Shown here: positions 49,903-58,250 of the stretch, piece after piece | How positions within the stretch are numbered: the stretch's first letter is position 1 | Layout: every line of letters starts with the position of its first letter | NCBI GenBank assembly: GCA_016786495.1 | Contig: JAEUUJ010000059.1 | Location: forward strand, 1-64,000 | Direction of reading: 5' to 3' | DNA length: 64,000 bases | Origin: Cyclobacteriaceae bacterium | Lineage (GTDB): Bacteria; Bacteroidota; Bacteroidia; Cytophagales; Cyclobacteriaceae | The notes under the pieces: model-generated | Seen by the model: only the letters and a program-made list of their open reading frames with translations | What the model was told of the DNA's origin: nothing | The model's database searches: none | Made by a program: the position numbers and the translations under genes

Positions 49903-51867
49903 ATGGCTAAGGAAAAAGCAAAACCTGCTTCCGCTGACGAAGAATTGAAAGCGGTTAAGAAAAAAGCTGTTGAAAACACAGCAGACCTCGATGAAGTAGA
50001 TCCACTCGCAGAGGTAAAAGCACTCCAAAAAGAAGAAATTGATTCAGAAGCGATTCCGGTTACCGAGCTGAGAAAGGCGGTACGGGCGAAAGCTGTTCCA
50101 GGCGAATTTGACTGGGATGCGTACGATCGCAAAGGCTTTGGCGAAGGCTACTCCGCTAAAGATCGTGAGAAGATGGAGAAAATGTACGAGGGAACTGTTA
50201 CTACTGTTGACAGTGGCGAACTCGTAGAAGGTGTTGTGGTTGGTATCAACGACCGTGACGTTATTTTGAACATTGGATTTAAGTCTGACGGTCTTGTGCC
50301 GCTCGCTGAATTCAAAGACATGCAAAACCTTAAAATCGGTGACAAGGTTGACTTGTTTATCGAAGAGCGCGAAGACCTGATGGGTCAGCTCGTGCTGAGC
50401 CGCAGAAAAGCGAAGTTGGTGAAGGGCTGGGAGAACATCCAGAAGTCACTCGACAACGATGCGGTAATCGAAGGTTTCGTGAAGCGCAGAACTAAAGGTG
50501 GTTTGATTGTAGACGTATTCGGAATCGAAGCGTTCTTGCCAGGTTCACAAATTGATGTGAAGCCTATCCGCGACTTCGATGTATATGTAAACAAGTCGAT
50601 GGAAGTGAAAGTTGTGAAAATCAACTACACCAACGACAACGTAGTGGTATCGCACAAAGTGTTGATCGAGAAAGACCTCGAGCAGCAGAAGGTGGCAATC
50701 CTGAGCAACCTCGAGAAAGGTCAGGTACTGGAAGGTACGATCAAGAACATGACCAACTTCGGTGTGTTCATCGACCTCGGTGGTGTAGACGGCTTGTTGC
50801 ACATTACCGATATTTCATGGGGCCGCATCAATCATCCGGAAGAGCTGCTTAAGCTTGACCAGGTGGTTAAGGTTGTTGTGCTCGATTTCGATGGCGAGAA
50901 GAAGCGTATCAGCCTCGGCATGAAGCAACTTACTCCTCATCCTTGGGCTGGTCTGTCAGACGAAGTTCAGATCGGTTCTAAAGTTAAAGGCAAGATCGTA
51001 AACGTGGCCGATTACGGTGCGTTCCTCGAGCTTCAGCCTGGCGTTGAAGGTCTGATCCACGTATCAGAAATGAGCTGGTCACAGCACCTGCGCAATCCTC
51101 AGGATTTCATGAAGGTTGGCGATGAAGTTGAAGCTGTTGTGTTGACCATCGATCGCGAAGAGCGCAAGATGTCACTCGGCATCAAGCAACTTACGGAAGA
51201 TCCATGGACCCGTCAGGATGTACTCAGCAAGTATGCGGTAGGTACCCGTCATAAAGGTATCGTTCGTAACCTCACCAACTTTGGCTTGTTCATTGAGCTG
51301 GAAGAAGGTATCGATGGCCTGGTGCACGTATCGGATTTAAGCTGGACCAAGAAGATCAAGCATCCTTCTGAGTTCGTGAAAGTAAGCGAGCAAATGGAAG
51401 TTGTTGTGCTGGAACTGGATGCGGCTAACCGCAGACTGGCCCTCAGCCACAAGCATATCGAAGAGAACCCTTGGGATACATTCGAAAATGTGTTTACGGT
51501 AGGTTCCGTACACAAGTGTACAGTAACCAGCAAGAACGACAAAGGTGCAACGCTTGAGCTTCCGTACGGAATCGAAGGCTTCTGCTCTGCGAAGAACCTG
51601 GTGAAAGAAGATGGAAGCAAAATTGAAACCGGTGAGAGCCTGGATTTCAAAGTGCTCGAGTTCTCGAAGGAAGACCGCAGAATCGTTCTTTCACATAAGG
51701 CGATGTACTCTGCAGAAGAGGCTCCTGTAGCGAAGAAAGCTCCTGCAGCGAAGGCTCCAAGCAAAGGCAAGACGATCGAAAAGATCAACCAGGAAGTTGA
51801 GAAGTCAACCCTTGGCGATCTGGAAGCGTTGAGCGCCCTGAAGGACAAGATGAATACAAAAGAGTAA
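49903..51867 (+). CDS. rpsA: 30S ribosomal protein S1
   Basis: A 654-residue S1 with an N-terminal charged extension (~1-95) and six S1 OB-fold domains: GELVEGVVVGINDRDVILNIG, DAVIEGFVKRRTKGGLIVDVFGIEAF, GQVLEGTIKNMTNFGVFIDLGGVDGLLHITD, GSKVKGKIVNVADYGAFLELQPGVEGLIHVSE, GTRHKGIVRNLTNFGLFIELEEGIDGLVHVSD and GSVHKCTVTSKNDKGATLELPYGIEGFCSA. An Ala/Lys-rich tail follows. Own promoter and a good terminator. S1 unwinds mRNA on the ribosome; the strongly biased codon choice fits high expression. Confidence 0.97.
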   Translation: MAKEKAKPASADEELKAVKKKAVENTADLDEVDPLAEVKALQKEEIDSEAIPVTELRKAVRAKAVPGEFDWDAYDRKGFGEGYSAKDREKMEKMYEGTVTTVDSGELVEGVVVGINDRDVILNIGFKSDGLVPLAEFKDMQNLKIGDKVDLFIEEREDLMGQLVLSRRKAKLVKGWENIQKSLDNDAVIEGFVKRRTKGGLIVDVFGIEAFLPGSQIDVKPIRDFDVYVNKSMEVKVVKINYTNDNVVVSHKVLIEKDLEQQKVAILSNLEKGQVLEGTIKNMTNFGVFIDLGGVDGLLHITDISWGRINHPEELLKLDQVVKVVVLDFDGEKKRISLGMKQLTPHPWAGLSDEVQIGSKVKGKIVNVADYGAFLELQPGVEGLIHVSEMSWSQHLRNPQDFMKVGDEVEAVVLTIDREERKMSLGIKQLTEDPWTRQDVLSKYAVGTRHKGIVRNLTNFGLFIELEEGIDGLVHVSDLSWTKKIKHPSEFVKVSEQMEVVVLELDAANRRLALSHKHIEENPWDTFENVFTVGSVHKCTVTSKNDKGATLELPYGIEGFCSAKNLVKEDGSKIETGESLDFKVLEFSKEDRRIVLSHKAMYSAEEAPVAKKAPAAKAPSKGKTIEKINQEVEKSTLGDLEALSALKDKMNTKE

Positions 51868-51886
51868 TGCGCATTGCATGATTACG

Positions 51887-51918
51887 AAAGGTGGTCCGTG
51901 CGGCCACCTTTTGTTTTT
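51887..51918 (+). terminator. Terminator of rpsA
   Basis: AAAGGTGG / CCACCTTT stem (51887-51894 with 51904-51911) followed by TGTTTTTT. Confidence 0.9.
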
Positions 51919-51998
51919 TACAAACGTTGTATTCCGCACTGATTTTTATAGTTTTGTGCCTGAATCCTGGTCTGTTGGATCGGGATATTGTAAAGAAT

Positions 51999-52069
51999 GG
52001 TCTCATGGCCGAGTGGCTAGGCAGAGCTCTGCAAAAGCTCCTACAGCGGTTCGAATCCGCTTGAGACCT
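51999..52069 (+). tRNA. tRNA-Cys (GCA)
   Basis: Acceptor GGTCTCA/TGAGACC, D-arm TGGCCGAGTGGCTAGGC, anticodon stem GAGCT/AGCTC with loop CTGCAAA (anticodon GCA), T-arm AGCGG-TTCGAAT-CCGCT, discriminator T as typical for Cys. It lies 87 bp after the rpsA terminator. A terminator hairpin AAAAAGCT.ACT/AGT.AGCTTTTT follows at 52074-52106. Confidence 0.95.
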
Positions 52070-52070
52070 C

Positions 52071-52202
52071 GATAAAAAGCTGACTGTGTAGTTAGCTTTT
52101 TCTTTTTAATCGCTTTTGCAGAGCTCTTTGCTCTGCTTAATAAATTTTGCTCCTACAGCGGTTCGAACCTGCCTGCCGGTAGGCGGGTCCGCTTGAGACC
52201 TC
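52071..52202 (+). repeat. tRNA-Cys-derived tandem repeat, copy 1
   Basis: 132-bp unit: terminator hairpin plus a copy of the tRNA-Cys 3' part. GCAGAGCTCT is followed by an insertion, TTGCTCTGCTTAATAAATTT, then TGCTCCTACAGCGGTTCGAA, then a 20-bp palindrome (CCTGCCTGCCGGTAGGCGGG) inside the T-loop, then TCCGCTTGAGACCTC. Not a functional tRNA gene. Confidence 0.85.
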
Positions 52203-52333
52203 GATAAAAAGCTGACTGTTTAGTTAGCTTTTTCTTTTTAATCGCTTTTGCAGAGCTCTTTGCTCTGCTTAATAATTTTTGCTCCTACAGCGGTTCGAAC
52301 CTGCCTGCCGGTAGGGGGTCCGCTTGAGACCTC
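52203..52333 (+). repeat. tRNA-Cys-derived tandem repeat, copy 2
   Basis: Nearly identical to copy 1 (132-bp spacing); the T-loop palindrome reads CCTGCCTGCCGGTAGGGGG, having lost a base and changed at the end. 52334-52446 downstream contains no gene. Confidence 0.85.
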
Positions 52334-52446
52334 AACCCTCAGCGCAGCTTGCGCAGCAAGCAAGGGCTGAAAGTTGAAGCACCCCCTTGTTGGCTGAAGA
52401 CTTAAGCGAAATCGCTTTTAGGGAATACGTAAGCTGTTACTTCGTG

Positions 52447-52929
52447 CTATATCCGCTTGCTGTCTGACGTTGAAGCAACTGCCGTTATAAGAGCTAAGGC
52501 AAATGAAGATTGATACGTTAATGTCTGCACTTCATAAGAATAACGCCATTTTTCAAAGCCATCGCTGATTTCTTTCATCTGATCGGTAAATCTGTCGTAA
52601 GCAGTGTAGGTTTGACTATGAAATCCAACATTGAAAATATCTCCTCTCATCATGAATGGATTGTCACTTATTGACTTATGAGCAAAGACTGCCTGTCTAA
52701 CATCAGACGGTAGTGCTGCAAACAGTTTATAAATGTTGTGACCACGCGGTGATTTACCTGTTGCTATGACGTGAAGCTCTTTAAGATAAAGCTCTACTGC
52801 AAAGGCCAGACATACAACGCCCGGTGTCGCTACCATCAAGGTTGTAGAGTGGTCGCTATTTTTCAGGACATGGTAGGCTTTCAGGAACTCATCAGCCTGT
52901 ACTCGTATTTTCCAATGTTCAGGTTGCAT
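52447..52929 (-). CDS. HEPN-like hypothetical protein between tRNA-derived repeats
   Basis: A 160-residue, largely helical protein. The segment CLAFAVELYLKELHVIATGKSPRGHNIYKLFAALPSDVRQAV followed by GFEKWRYSYEVQTL resembles HEPN-type proteins (helix ending in ELYLKxL, then GHxLxxLF). HEPN domains are frequently RNases in defence systems, but the catalytic R-x4-6-H motif cannot be placed with certainty. Located between copies 2 and 3 of the tRNA-Cys 3' repeats, as would be expected for cargo of an integrated element. Confidence 0.6.
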   Translation of the reverse strand: MQPEHWKIRVQADEFLKAYHVLKNSDHSTTLMVATPGVVCLAFAVELYLKELHVIATGKSPRGHNIYKLFAALPSDVRQAVFAHKSISDNPFMMRGDIFNVGFHSQTYTAYDRFTDQMKEISDGFEKWRYSYEVQTLTYQSSFALALITAVASTSDSKRI

Positions 52930-53031
52930 GCCTCAAGAAATGTGAAAATATGAGATTTTTTTTAGGAAGTGCAATCTTGATAAATAGGCAGTGCATGAAA
53001 CGGACGTCAAGGCTGGCCATGTTTGTTCTTT

Positions 53032-53151
53032 GTCTGTTTAGTCAGCTTTTTCTTTTTAATCGCTTTTGCAGAGCTCTTTGCTCTACTTAATAATTTTGCT
53101 CCTCCAGCGATTCGAACCTGCCTGCCGGTAGGCGGGTCCGCTTGAGACCTC
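53032..53151 (+). repeat. tRNA-Cys-derived repeat, copy 3
   Basis: Third, more decayed copy (CTCTACTT, CTCCAGCGATTCGAA), again with the T-loop palindrome CCTGCCTGCCGGTAGGCGGG. Separated from copy 2 by about 700 bp that contains the HEPN-like gene. 53152-53320 has no gene. Confidence 0.85.
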
Positions 53152-53321
53152 ACCTTCAGCCCCTTGACGAAGGTCAAAGGGTGTTGTTTTTTTAAGGTGA
53201 GCGCAACGATGCTTGCGTGAAGACTTAACCAATTAACTGCCCTCATACAGGACAGCAGCAGTGGAACTAATCTGCTTGAGCTCTTGGCAAAAAAGCATCA
53301 GCATGATTGGGGTATTGACAC

Positions 53322-53353
53322 AAAAAAAAGTCCCGCTACTGCGGGACTTTTTC
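53322..53353 (-). terminator. Terminator after FAS1 lipoprotein gene
   Basis: AAAAAGTCCCGC / GCGGGACTTTTT, an 11-12 bp stem with a TACT loop, 35 bp beyond the stop codon. Confidence 0.9.
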
Positions 53354-53387
53354 AACAACCTCACTTGCCTACTTCACTATTGAATTC

Positions 53388-54437
53388 TTATTCAGGAAGC
53401 AACACGCGGTCAATCACGTGAATAACTCCGTTGGTAGCGGCTACGTTGGCCAATGCTACGGTAGATGGTTCAGAAGCGGCACCGTCAACTGTGACAGTTG
53501 CGCCCAGTCCGATTGTTACCTGATTCGGAGCGTTTGCTTTCAGCGTGGTGATCACCTGATTATTGGTTAAGTTAATCGAGAACGCAGCCGCATTCGGTAC
53601 CACATGATATTGCAATACATTGGTAAGTTCTGACAGGTTCAGCGGATCAGAATCAGCATCGATTGCGTTAATCGCGTCAATACCCTGAGCTTCTGTTAAC
53701 GTTGCGTTACCAGTGAGTGTACGCAGCAATGCCAGGAAAGCCACATCATCCGGTGCAAATACCGTGAACGGTCCGGCTCCCTGCAGCGCAGTCACCAGGT
53801 TAGCTTTTGTAAGGGCTGTTGCCAACAAGTTAAAACTTTCAGCTGTAGCACCTGTAGTTGCAATCGATACAATGTTTCCTGCTGGTGGAGCTAACACAGC
53901 ATCAATAATGTGAATTACGCCATTGGATGCATCCACGTTGGCTGTAGTTACACGTGCGTTGTTAATGGTAACGTTAGCGCCCGATTTGGTGATGAACGCC
54001 TTGTTGTTCGATGCACGTGCGGTAGTAACGGTTGTAGTTCCCGCAGCGATATCAGCAGCTTTAATTTCAGAGCCTGCGATTACGTGGAACTTCAACAGGT
54101 CAGCGGCAGCAACCTGACTTAAACCGTTAACGGCAGTAAGCGCCGCTGCCTCGTTGGCTACGCCCAAGTAGGTAACAAAGGCGGCATCGGTTGGAGCGAA
54201 AACGGTAATCTGTGTAGTACCGCTTAACACGCCTTTTACTTCGGCACCAGCTTTTTCGGCTGCAGCTGCTAATACATCAAAGTCTGCGTTAGCGGCAGCA
54301 ATCTCTAATACGTTTTGTTGTGGGGCTGGCGAGTTATCATCGTCATCGCTGCAGCTAATGGCTACTGCTGAGAATGTGAACGTCAGCAACAACATTTTTG
54401 CGCTGAGTAATAAAGGATTTGATCTTCTTAGTTTCAT
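53388..54437 (-). CDS. Two-domain fasciclin (FAS1) lipoprotein
   Basis: A 349-residue lipoprotein: lipobox VAISCSD followed by an acidic DDDD linker. Two FAS1 domains at ~50-190 and ~200-345. Each has H1 (QITVFAPTDAAFVTYL; PFTVFAPDDVAFLALL) and H2 motifs (NGVIHIIDAVLAPP; NGVIHVIDRVLLPE) and the central FHVI / YHVV. FAS1 domains mediate adhesion. Monocistronic with its own terminator. Confidence 0.95.
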   Translation of the reverse strand: MKLRRSNPLLLSAKMLLLTFTFSAVAISCSDDDDNSPAPQQNVLEIAAANADFDVLAAAAEKAGAEVKGVLSGTTQITVFAPTDAAFVTYLGVANEAAALTAVNGLSQVAAADLLKFHVIAGSEIKAADIAAGTTTVTTARASNNKAFITKSGANVTINNARVTTANVDASNGVIHIIDAVLAPPAGNIVSIATTGATAESFNLLATALTKANLVTALQGAGPFTVFAPDDVAFLALLRTLTGNATLTEAQGIDAINAIDADSDPLNLSELTNVLQYHVVPNAAAFSINLTNNQVITTLKANAPNQVTIGLGATVTVDGAASEPSTVALANVAATNGVIHVIDRVLLPE

Positions 54438-54731
54438 AAAGAATTTGTGTTTGATTGCTTATAGAACAGTAATTGTTTGCATTGGTTGTAGCGATCGGAG
54501 TGAGCAGGAGGTTTATGGGTGTGGCAAGTATGTAAAAGGGAGTGGGTGGCCGAGGGGCCGGAATGCCCTCGCGTGGTGAAGGTGATTTTTGGTTACCCGG
54601 AAGGGTACAGCATGCGAAATTGATGCAGTTTTGGGCCTTTGGCCATTAAACAGCCGGGAAACTACCCCTGGCTATCAACCCTTGCCTGAACGGAAGACAG
54701 ACACCTAAAGGCAGTTTAGGGCCGGGCCGGG
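54438..54731. other. Non-coding gap
   Basis: 294 bp between the FAS1 gene start and the DUF2200 gene end. I see no gene, tRNA or clear repeat; it presumably carries the promoter of the FAS1 gene. Confidence 0.5.
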
Positions 54732-55085
54732 TTATGCCCGCAAGATTTTTTCCATGGCTTTGCCCTTCGCCAGTTCATCGATGAGCTTATCGAGATACCG
54801 GATCTGTTGCATGAGGTTATCTTCAATTTCTTCCACGCGGTAGCCACAAATTACCCCGGTGATTTTTGACGCATTTGGGTTAATGCGTGGCGCTTGCGAA
54901 AAGAACGTCTCGAAATCGGTTTTTGTGTCGAGGTGCTGCTTTAACATTTTCGCATTGTACCCCGTAAGCCAGAAGATAATCTCATCTACCTCCGCTTTTG
55001 TGCGGCCTTTCTTCTCCGCCTTTGCGATATAATGCGGGTAAACGCTCGCAAACGACATCCGGTAAACGCGCTCCAGATTATGCAT
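54732..55085 (-). CDS. DUF2200-family protein
   Basis: A 117-residue soluble protein matching DUF2200: [107 protein letters not shown] 55085 is chosen because the conserved region starts there; the longer frame adds 56 unrelated residues overlapping the next gene. Function unknown. Confidence 0.93.
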   Translation of the reverse strand: MHNLERVYRMSFASVYPHYIAKAEKKGRTKAEVDEIIFWLTGYNAKMLKQHLDTKTDFETFFSQAPRINPNASKITGVICGYRVEEIEDNLMQQIRYLDKLIDELAKGKAMEKILRA

Positions 55086-55167
55086 AGTTAATGTTAACAA
55101 TCTTTGCGAAAAGATACGAAATGATCGGTCGCCGGAATTTCCGGCTATGGAAATTGTTCCGTGTGTA

Positions 55168-56184
55168 CTACACCAACTTTTTCCCGGGCAACAACTGCCG
55201 GATATGATGGCGGCCCAGGTGAATTTTATGGGTGATGCAACGCAGGTTGGCAATTCCGCTGGAGAACAGCGTTACTCCCTTATCGAAGCGAATGTTCTGC
55301 ATCAGGTCAAACATTTCAAGCGGAAAACTTCTGGGAATTTCAATGAAGTCACGGCCCAACTGCTTGCGGTAGTCGGTCAACTCCCGCGGATGCGGTTTGA
55401 TGTACACGTCATGACCGGCAGCATGTTCATCGATCATCTCCGCGTACAACGAAAGCTTGTACGCTTCGGTAACAAAGTTGTCTTCCGACAATGGCTGGGT
55501 GATAATCAACACCTTCTTGCGGTTGTTAAGGGTTATACCTTCACCTTTCATGAATACATTCAAAATTCGCTGATTGTCGGCCGCGGAAAGGTTGTCCTGC
55601 ATTTCTTTCAGGTTGAAGTGCGTTCCTTTATGCCTCAGCCTTGGGTCGAGTTGCTCAGGGAATTGAAGGTTGATTTCTTTCACTGCGCTATCAAATCCGT
55701 CACCAATGTAGGTTCGGAGAACATATTTTCGTTTCAGCAGTTTTGCCTTCCGGATCCGGATAATGTAGTTGCGCGCTCCGTCTTCGATGATCCGGAGATA
55801 ATTGCCCGCGAACCGAAAAACAAAATACGCAGTAGGGTAGCCCCACAGGTAAAAGGAGTTGATTTCACTTTCCCGGATAAAGGATTCGAACCGGCCGATG
55901 TCGGAATTGGCTTCTACCGCACGAATCATTGCACGGTTGCGAAAGAATACCCGCGACAGGAATGATCCGTGGTTTCTTTCTGCTGACTCGATCTTGCGGA
56001 AGGGTACCACAAGAAATTTATCGAAGAAGTGGTTTTCCCTTAGTGCAGGAATGATGTTTTCAAGACCGGGCGTGTGATCATTCAAAATCAGCAGACTTTT
56101 CCCGGTTTTATCGCTCCGATAAAGTTCTTTTAAGATACTGGCGTACACATGAAAGTATGTGCCGCAGATGTAAACCTGGTTCAT
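55168..56184 (-). CDS. GT52/polysialyltransferase-like glycosyltransferase
   Basis: A 338-residue protein of the GT52/POLYST type by general layout: [18 protein letters not shown]-like N-terminus, a Rossmann-like second half beginning [12 protein letters not shown], and the acceptor/base motif [12 protein letters not shown] followed by [12 protein letters not shown]. These enzymes add sialic acid or related nine-carbon or phospho-sugar groups to surface glycans; donor here unknown. It overlaps the GT4 gene by 4 bp. Confidence 0.7.
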   Translation of the reverse strand: MNQVYICGTYFHVYASILKELYRSDKTGKSLLILNDHTPGLENIIPALRENHFFDKFLVVPFRKIESAERNHGSFLSRVFFRNRAMIRAVEANSDIGRFESFIRESEINSFYLWGYPTAYFVFRFAGNYLRIIEDGARNYIIRIRKAKLLKRKYVLRTYIGDGFDSAVKEINLQFPEQLDPRLRHKGTHFNLKEMQDNLSAADNQRILNVFMKGEGITLNNRKKVLIITQPLSEDNFVTEAYKLSLYAEMIDEHAAGHDVYIKPHPRELTDYRKQLGRDFIEIPRSFPLEMFDLMQNIRFDKGVTLFSSGIANLRCITHKIHLGRHHIRQLLPGKKLV

Positions 56185-57308
56185 CGTGTTTGTCGGGATG
56201 CTACTGCCTGATCGGCAAGTTTAAACAACGTATTGATCTGCTTTTTCTGTTCGTAGTTTTCAATCACATGCCTGCGCGCTCCCTCGCGCATCTGCGCTAC
56301 CGTGCGATCATCCTCCAGGAGTGATATCATGTAATTTGCCATAGCCGCCACGTCACGTTCTTTCACCAGGTATCCGGTAGTTTCATGAATAACGGCTTGC
56401 GGAATACCTCCGTGCAGTGTGCTAACCACCGGCAAACCCGTTGCGGCTGCTTCCAGAATGCCTACCGGAGTTCCTTCTGTGTCGCCATTGTTAGCGGTTA
56501 CAGAATGTTGAACAAAAGCAAACGAGCGGTTCATCCACTCCAGCACCTGCTCGGGTTTCAGGATGCCGGGAAATGAGATAATATCCTGCATGTCGAGCGA
56601 TTGTGTAAGCTTCTTGCAGGCCGCATACAGCCCTGAATGCGCACCGGCCATTACGAGTCGTGCATCCGGATGTTTTTTCCAAACTTCATGAAAAGCACGG
56701 ATCGTGTACAACGGACCTTTTTTTTCTACGAAACGCCCCACCGACAGAAAGATCTTTTCACGTACAGCTGCAGATGGCTTGAACTTTCCGGTGTCCACTC
56801 CACATGAAATAACCTTAACTTTTCCGGGTTCCGCGCCCAGCGCGATCAGTTTATTTCGGATGTCGTAGGATACAGCAACGATCGCGGAAGCAAATTCGAA
56901 CAGTTGCTGGTAATGTGTTCGGTATGCTTTGATTAATTTTTTATCACCCGCATCGTGTCCGTGAAAGATGGCGATGAGCGGAACTCCCGCTTCCCGGCAA
57001 ACAGGAGCGAGGTGCGCACCCGTCATACCATAGTTGGCGATCACTACATCAATCTTGTTATCGGTGAGGAATTTCTTAAAGCCATACTGACTGAAGAAAT
57101 TGTTTCTTTTCCCGGTAACGGCCCTGGTGATTTTATGCAGCACCCAAAACGGCCAGGAGAGAATAAGTTTGCCGTCCTCTGTACGTTCAGGCAAACGGCT
57201 TGTATGGATCGAATATATTTCGGCCAGTTCACGCAAACCGGTAAGCTGATCGCGGATAAATGTTTCTGAATATGAATGGCGCTCGGAACGGGCGATACAA
57301 ATCTTCAC
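56181..57308 (-). CDS. GT4-family glycosyltransferase
   Basis: A 375-residue GT-B glycosyltransferase. ANYGMTGAHLAPVCREAGVPLIAIFHGHDA lies in the N-terminal domain. The GT1/GT4 catalytic domain contains SVGRFVEKKGPLYTIRAFHEV, MAGAHSGLY, FPGILKPEQVLEWMN and the E-x7-E motif EGTPVGILEAAATGLPVV. Middle gene of the operon, overlapping the GT2 and GT52-like genes by 4 bp each. Confidence 0.93.
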   Translation of the reverse strand: MKICIARSERHSYSETFIRDQLTGLRELAEIYSIHTSRLPERTEDGKLILSWPFWVLHKITRAVTGKRNNFFSQYGFKKFLTDNKIDVVIANYGMTGAHLAPVCREAGVPLIAIFHGHDAGDKKLIKAYRTHYQQLFEFASAIVAVSYDIRNKLIALGAEPGKVKVISCGVDTGKFKPSAAVREKIFLSVGRFVEKKGPLYTIRAFHEVWKKHPDARLVMAGAHSGLYAACKKLTQSLDMQDIISFPGILKPEQVLEWMNRSFAFVQHSVTANNGDTEGTPVGILEAAATGLPVVSTLHGGIPQAVIHETTGYLVKERDVAAMANYMISLLEDDRTVAQMREGARRHVIENYEQKKQINTLFKLADQAVASRQTR

Positions 57309-58132
57309 GCGGGCTGCAGATTTGAATTGATAATGCCGTTGCGTGTCCAGACTTTGCGTTGGAAGCGGGTTTGTTGACGAATTTTCCGGTTTTTATGAAT
57401 GGATTCGGGCGTGTTGTAGCCCCGTTTGTGATCGAGGTGTACGCATACCGCACTGTAGCGGATTTGTTTTCCTTTTATGCCAAGGTTCACCAGGCGTTCA
57501 CCCAGCTCACGGTCTTGTCCGCCATATTGCATCTCTTCATTGTAGCCATTGACCGCAACGATGTCCTTTTTCCAACCGGACGATCCATGACCGTTCCAGG
57601 TCGGTTTAGTAGGGGTGAGCCAGTTCAGGAGATATTGCTGTAGCCCGCGGCTTACCAGTTTAAGTTCCTTGTACGTTTTCTTTAAACCGTGTGCGTGAAG
57701 CCAGTTAACATCAAATGCATTTCCGTTTGCAACATCTTCCCGGGTAATGGCTTTACTGGTTTCCATCGGGAGTTTAAAATATCCGCCCGAAAGGAAATAG
57801 CCTTGTTTCGCGTGGCGAACGTGCGTTTCAACGAAGTCTTTTCTCGGGATACAATCGCCATCCGAAAACAACAGGTAGGCAGTATTTGAAGCGGCTACTG
57901 CTTTGTTGAGAATAGCTGATTTTTGAAATCCTTTGTCGGGATGCCAGACGTGGATGATTTTCATCCGCGAGGTTTTCTGATAGTGTTCGATCAGCGAGCG
58001 CGTCTCCGGTCCGGAACCATCATCGGCAACAATGAACTCGAAATCGGTGTGCGTTTGAAGTTCGTAGCCCCAGATTACTTTTTCCAGCCAGGCCGGGTTG
58101 TTGTAGGTGCTGATGATGACAGAAATCCGCAT
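57305..58132 (-). CDS. GT2-family glycosyltransferase
   Basis: A 275-residue GT-A enzyme: ISVIISTYNNPAWLEKVIWGYELQTHTDFEFIVADDGSG, the DXD-type motif in YLLFSDGDCIPRK, and the C-terminal GGQDRELGERLVNLGIKG acceptor site (catalytic Asp/Glu). First gene of the three-gene glycosyltransferase operon; a TAGTTTTG promoter lies upstream. The operon probably builds a surface glycan. Confidence 0.93.
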   Translation of the reverse strand: MRISVIISTYNNPAWLEKVIWGYELQTHTDFEFIVADDGSGPETRSLIEHYQKTSRMKIIHVWHPDKGFQKSAILNKAVAASNTAYLLFSDGDCIPRKDFVETHVRHAKQGYFLSGGYFKLPMETSKAITREDVANGNAFDVNWLHAHGLKKTYKELKLVSRGLQQYLLNWLTPTKPTWNGHGSSGWKKDIVAVNGYNEEMQYGGQDRELGERLVNLGIKGKQIRYSAVCVHLDHKRGYNTPESIHKNRKIRQQTRFQRKVWTRNGIINSNLQPA

Positions 58133-58152
58133 CGTTGACGTGGTTAATTTTA

Positions 58153-58160
58153 CAAAACTA
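58153..58160 (-). promoter_or_regulatory. -7 promoter element TAGTTTTG (minus strand)
   Basis: Perfect TAnnTTTG on the minus strand, 20 bp before the start of the GT2 gene. Confidence 0.55.
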
Positions 58161-58250
58161 CCGCCCGCGTGTGTTCTTAAATGTGCCGGAAGATTAAGAA
58201 AGCGTGATTGGATTGTTACGGCCGAAACAGTCCCGTAACATCGGATGTAA

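Noticed and set aside
52071-53151. CRISPR-like array
   Set aside because: The repeats are only three copies of a tRNA-derived unit with irregular spacing, and no cas genes are nearby.
53007-53246. A 79-residue minus-strand ORF
   Set aside because: Its sequence is the reverse of the tRNA-derived repeat and terminator, not a protein.
55147-55965. A 272-residue plus-strand ORF opposite the GT52-like gene
   Set aside because: Shadow of the glycosyltransferase, which fits operon spacing (4-bp overlap) and strand.
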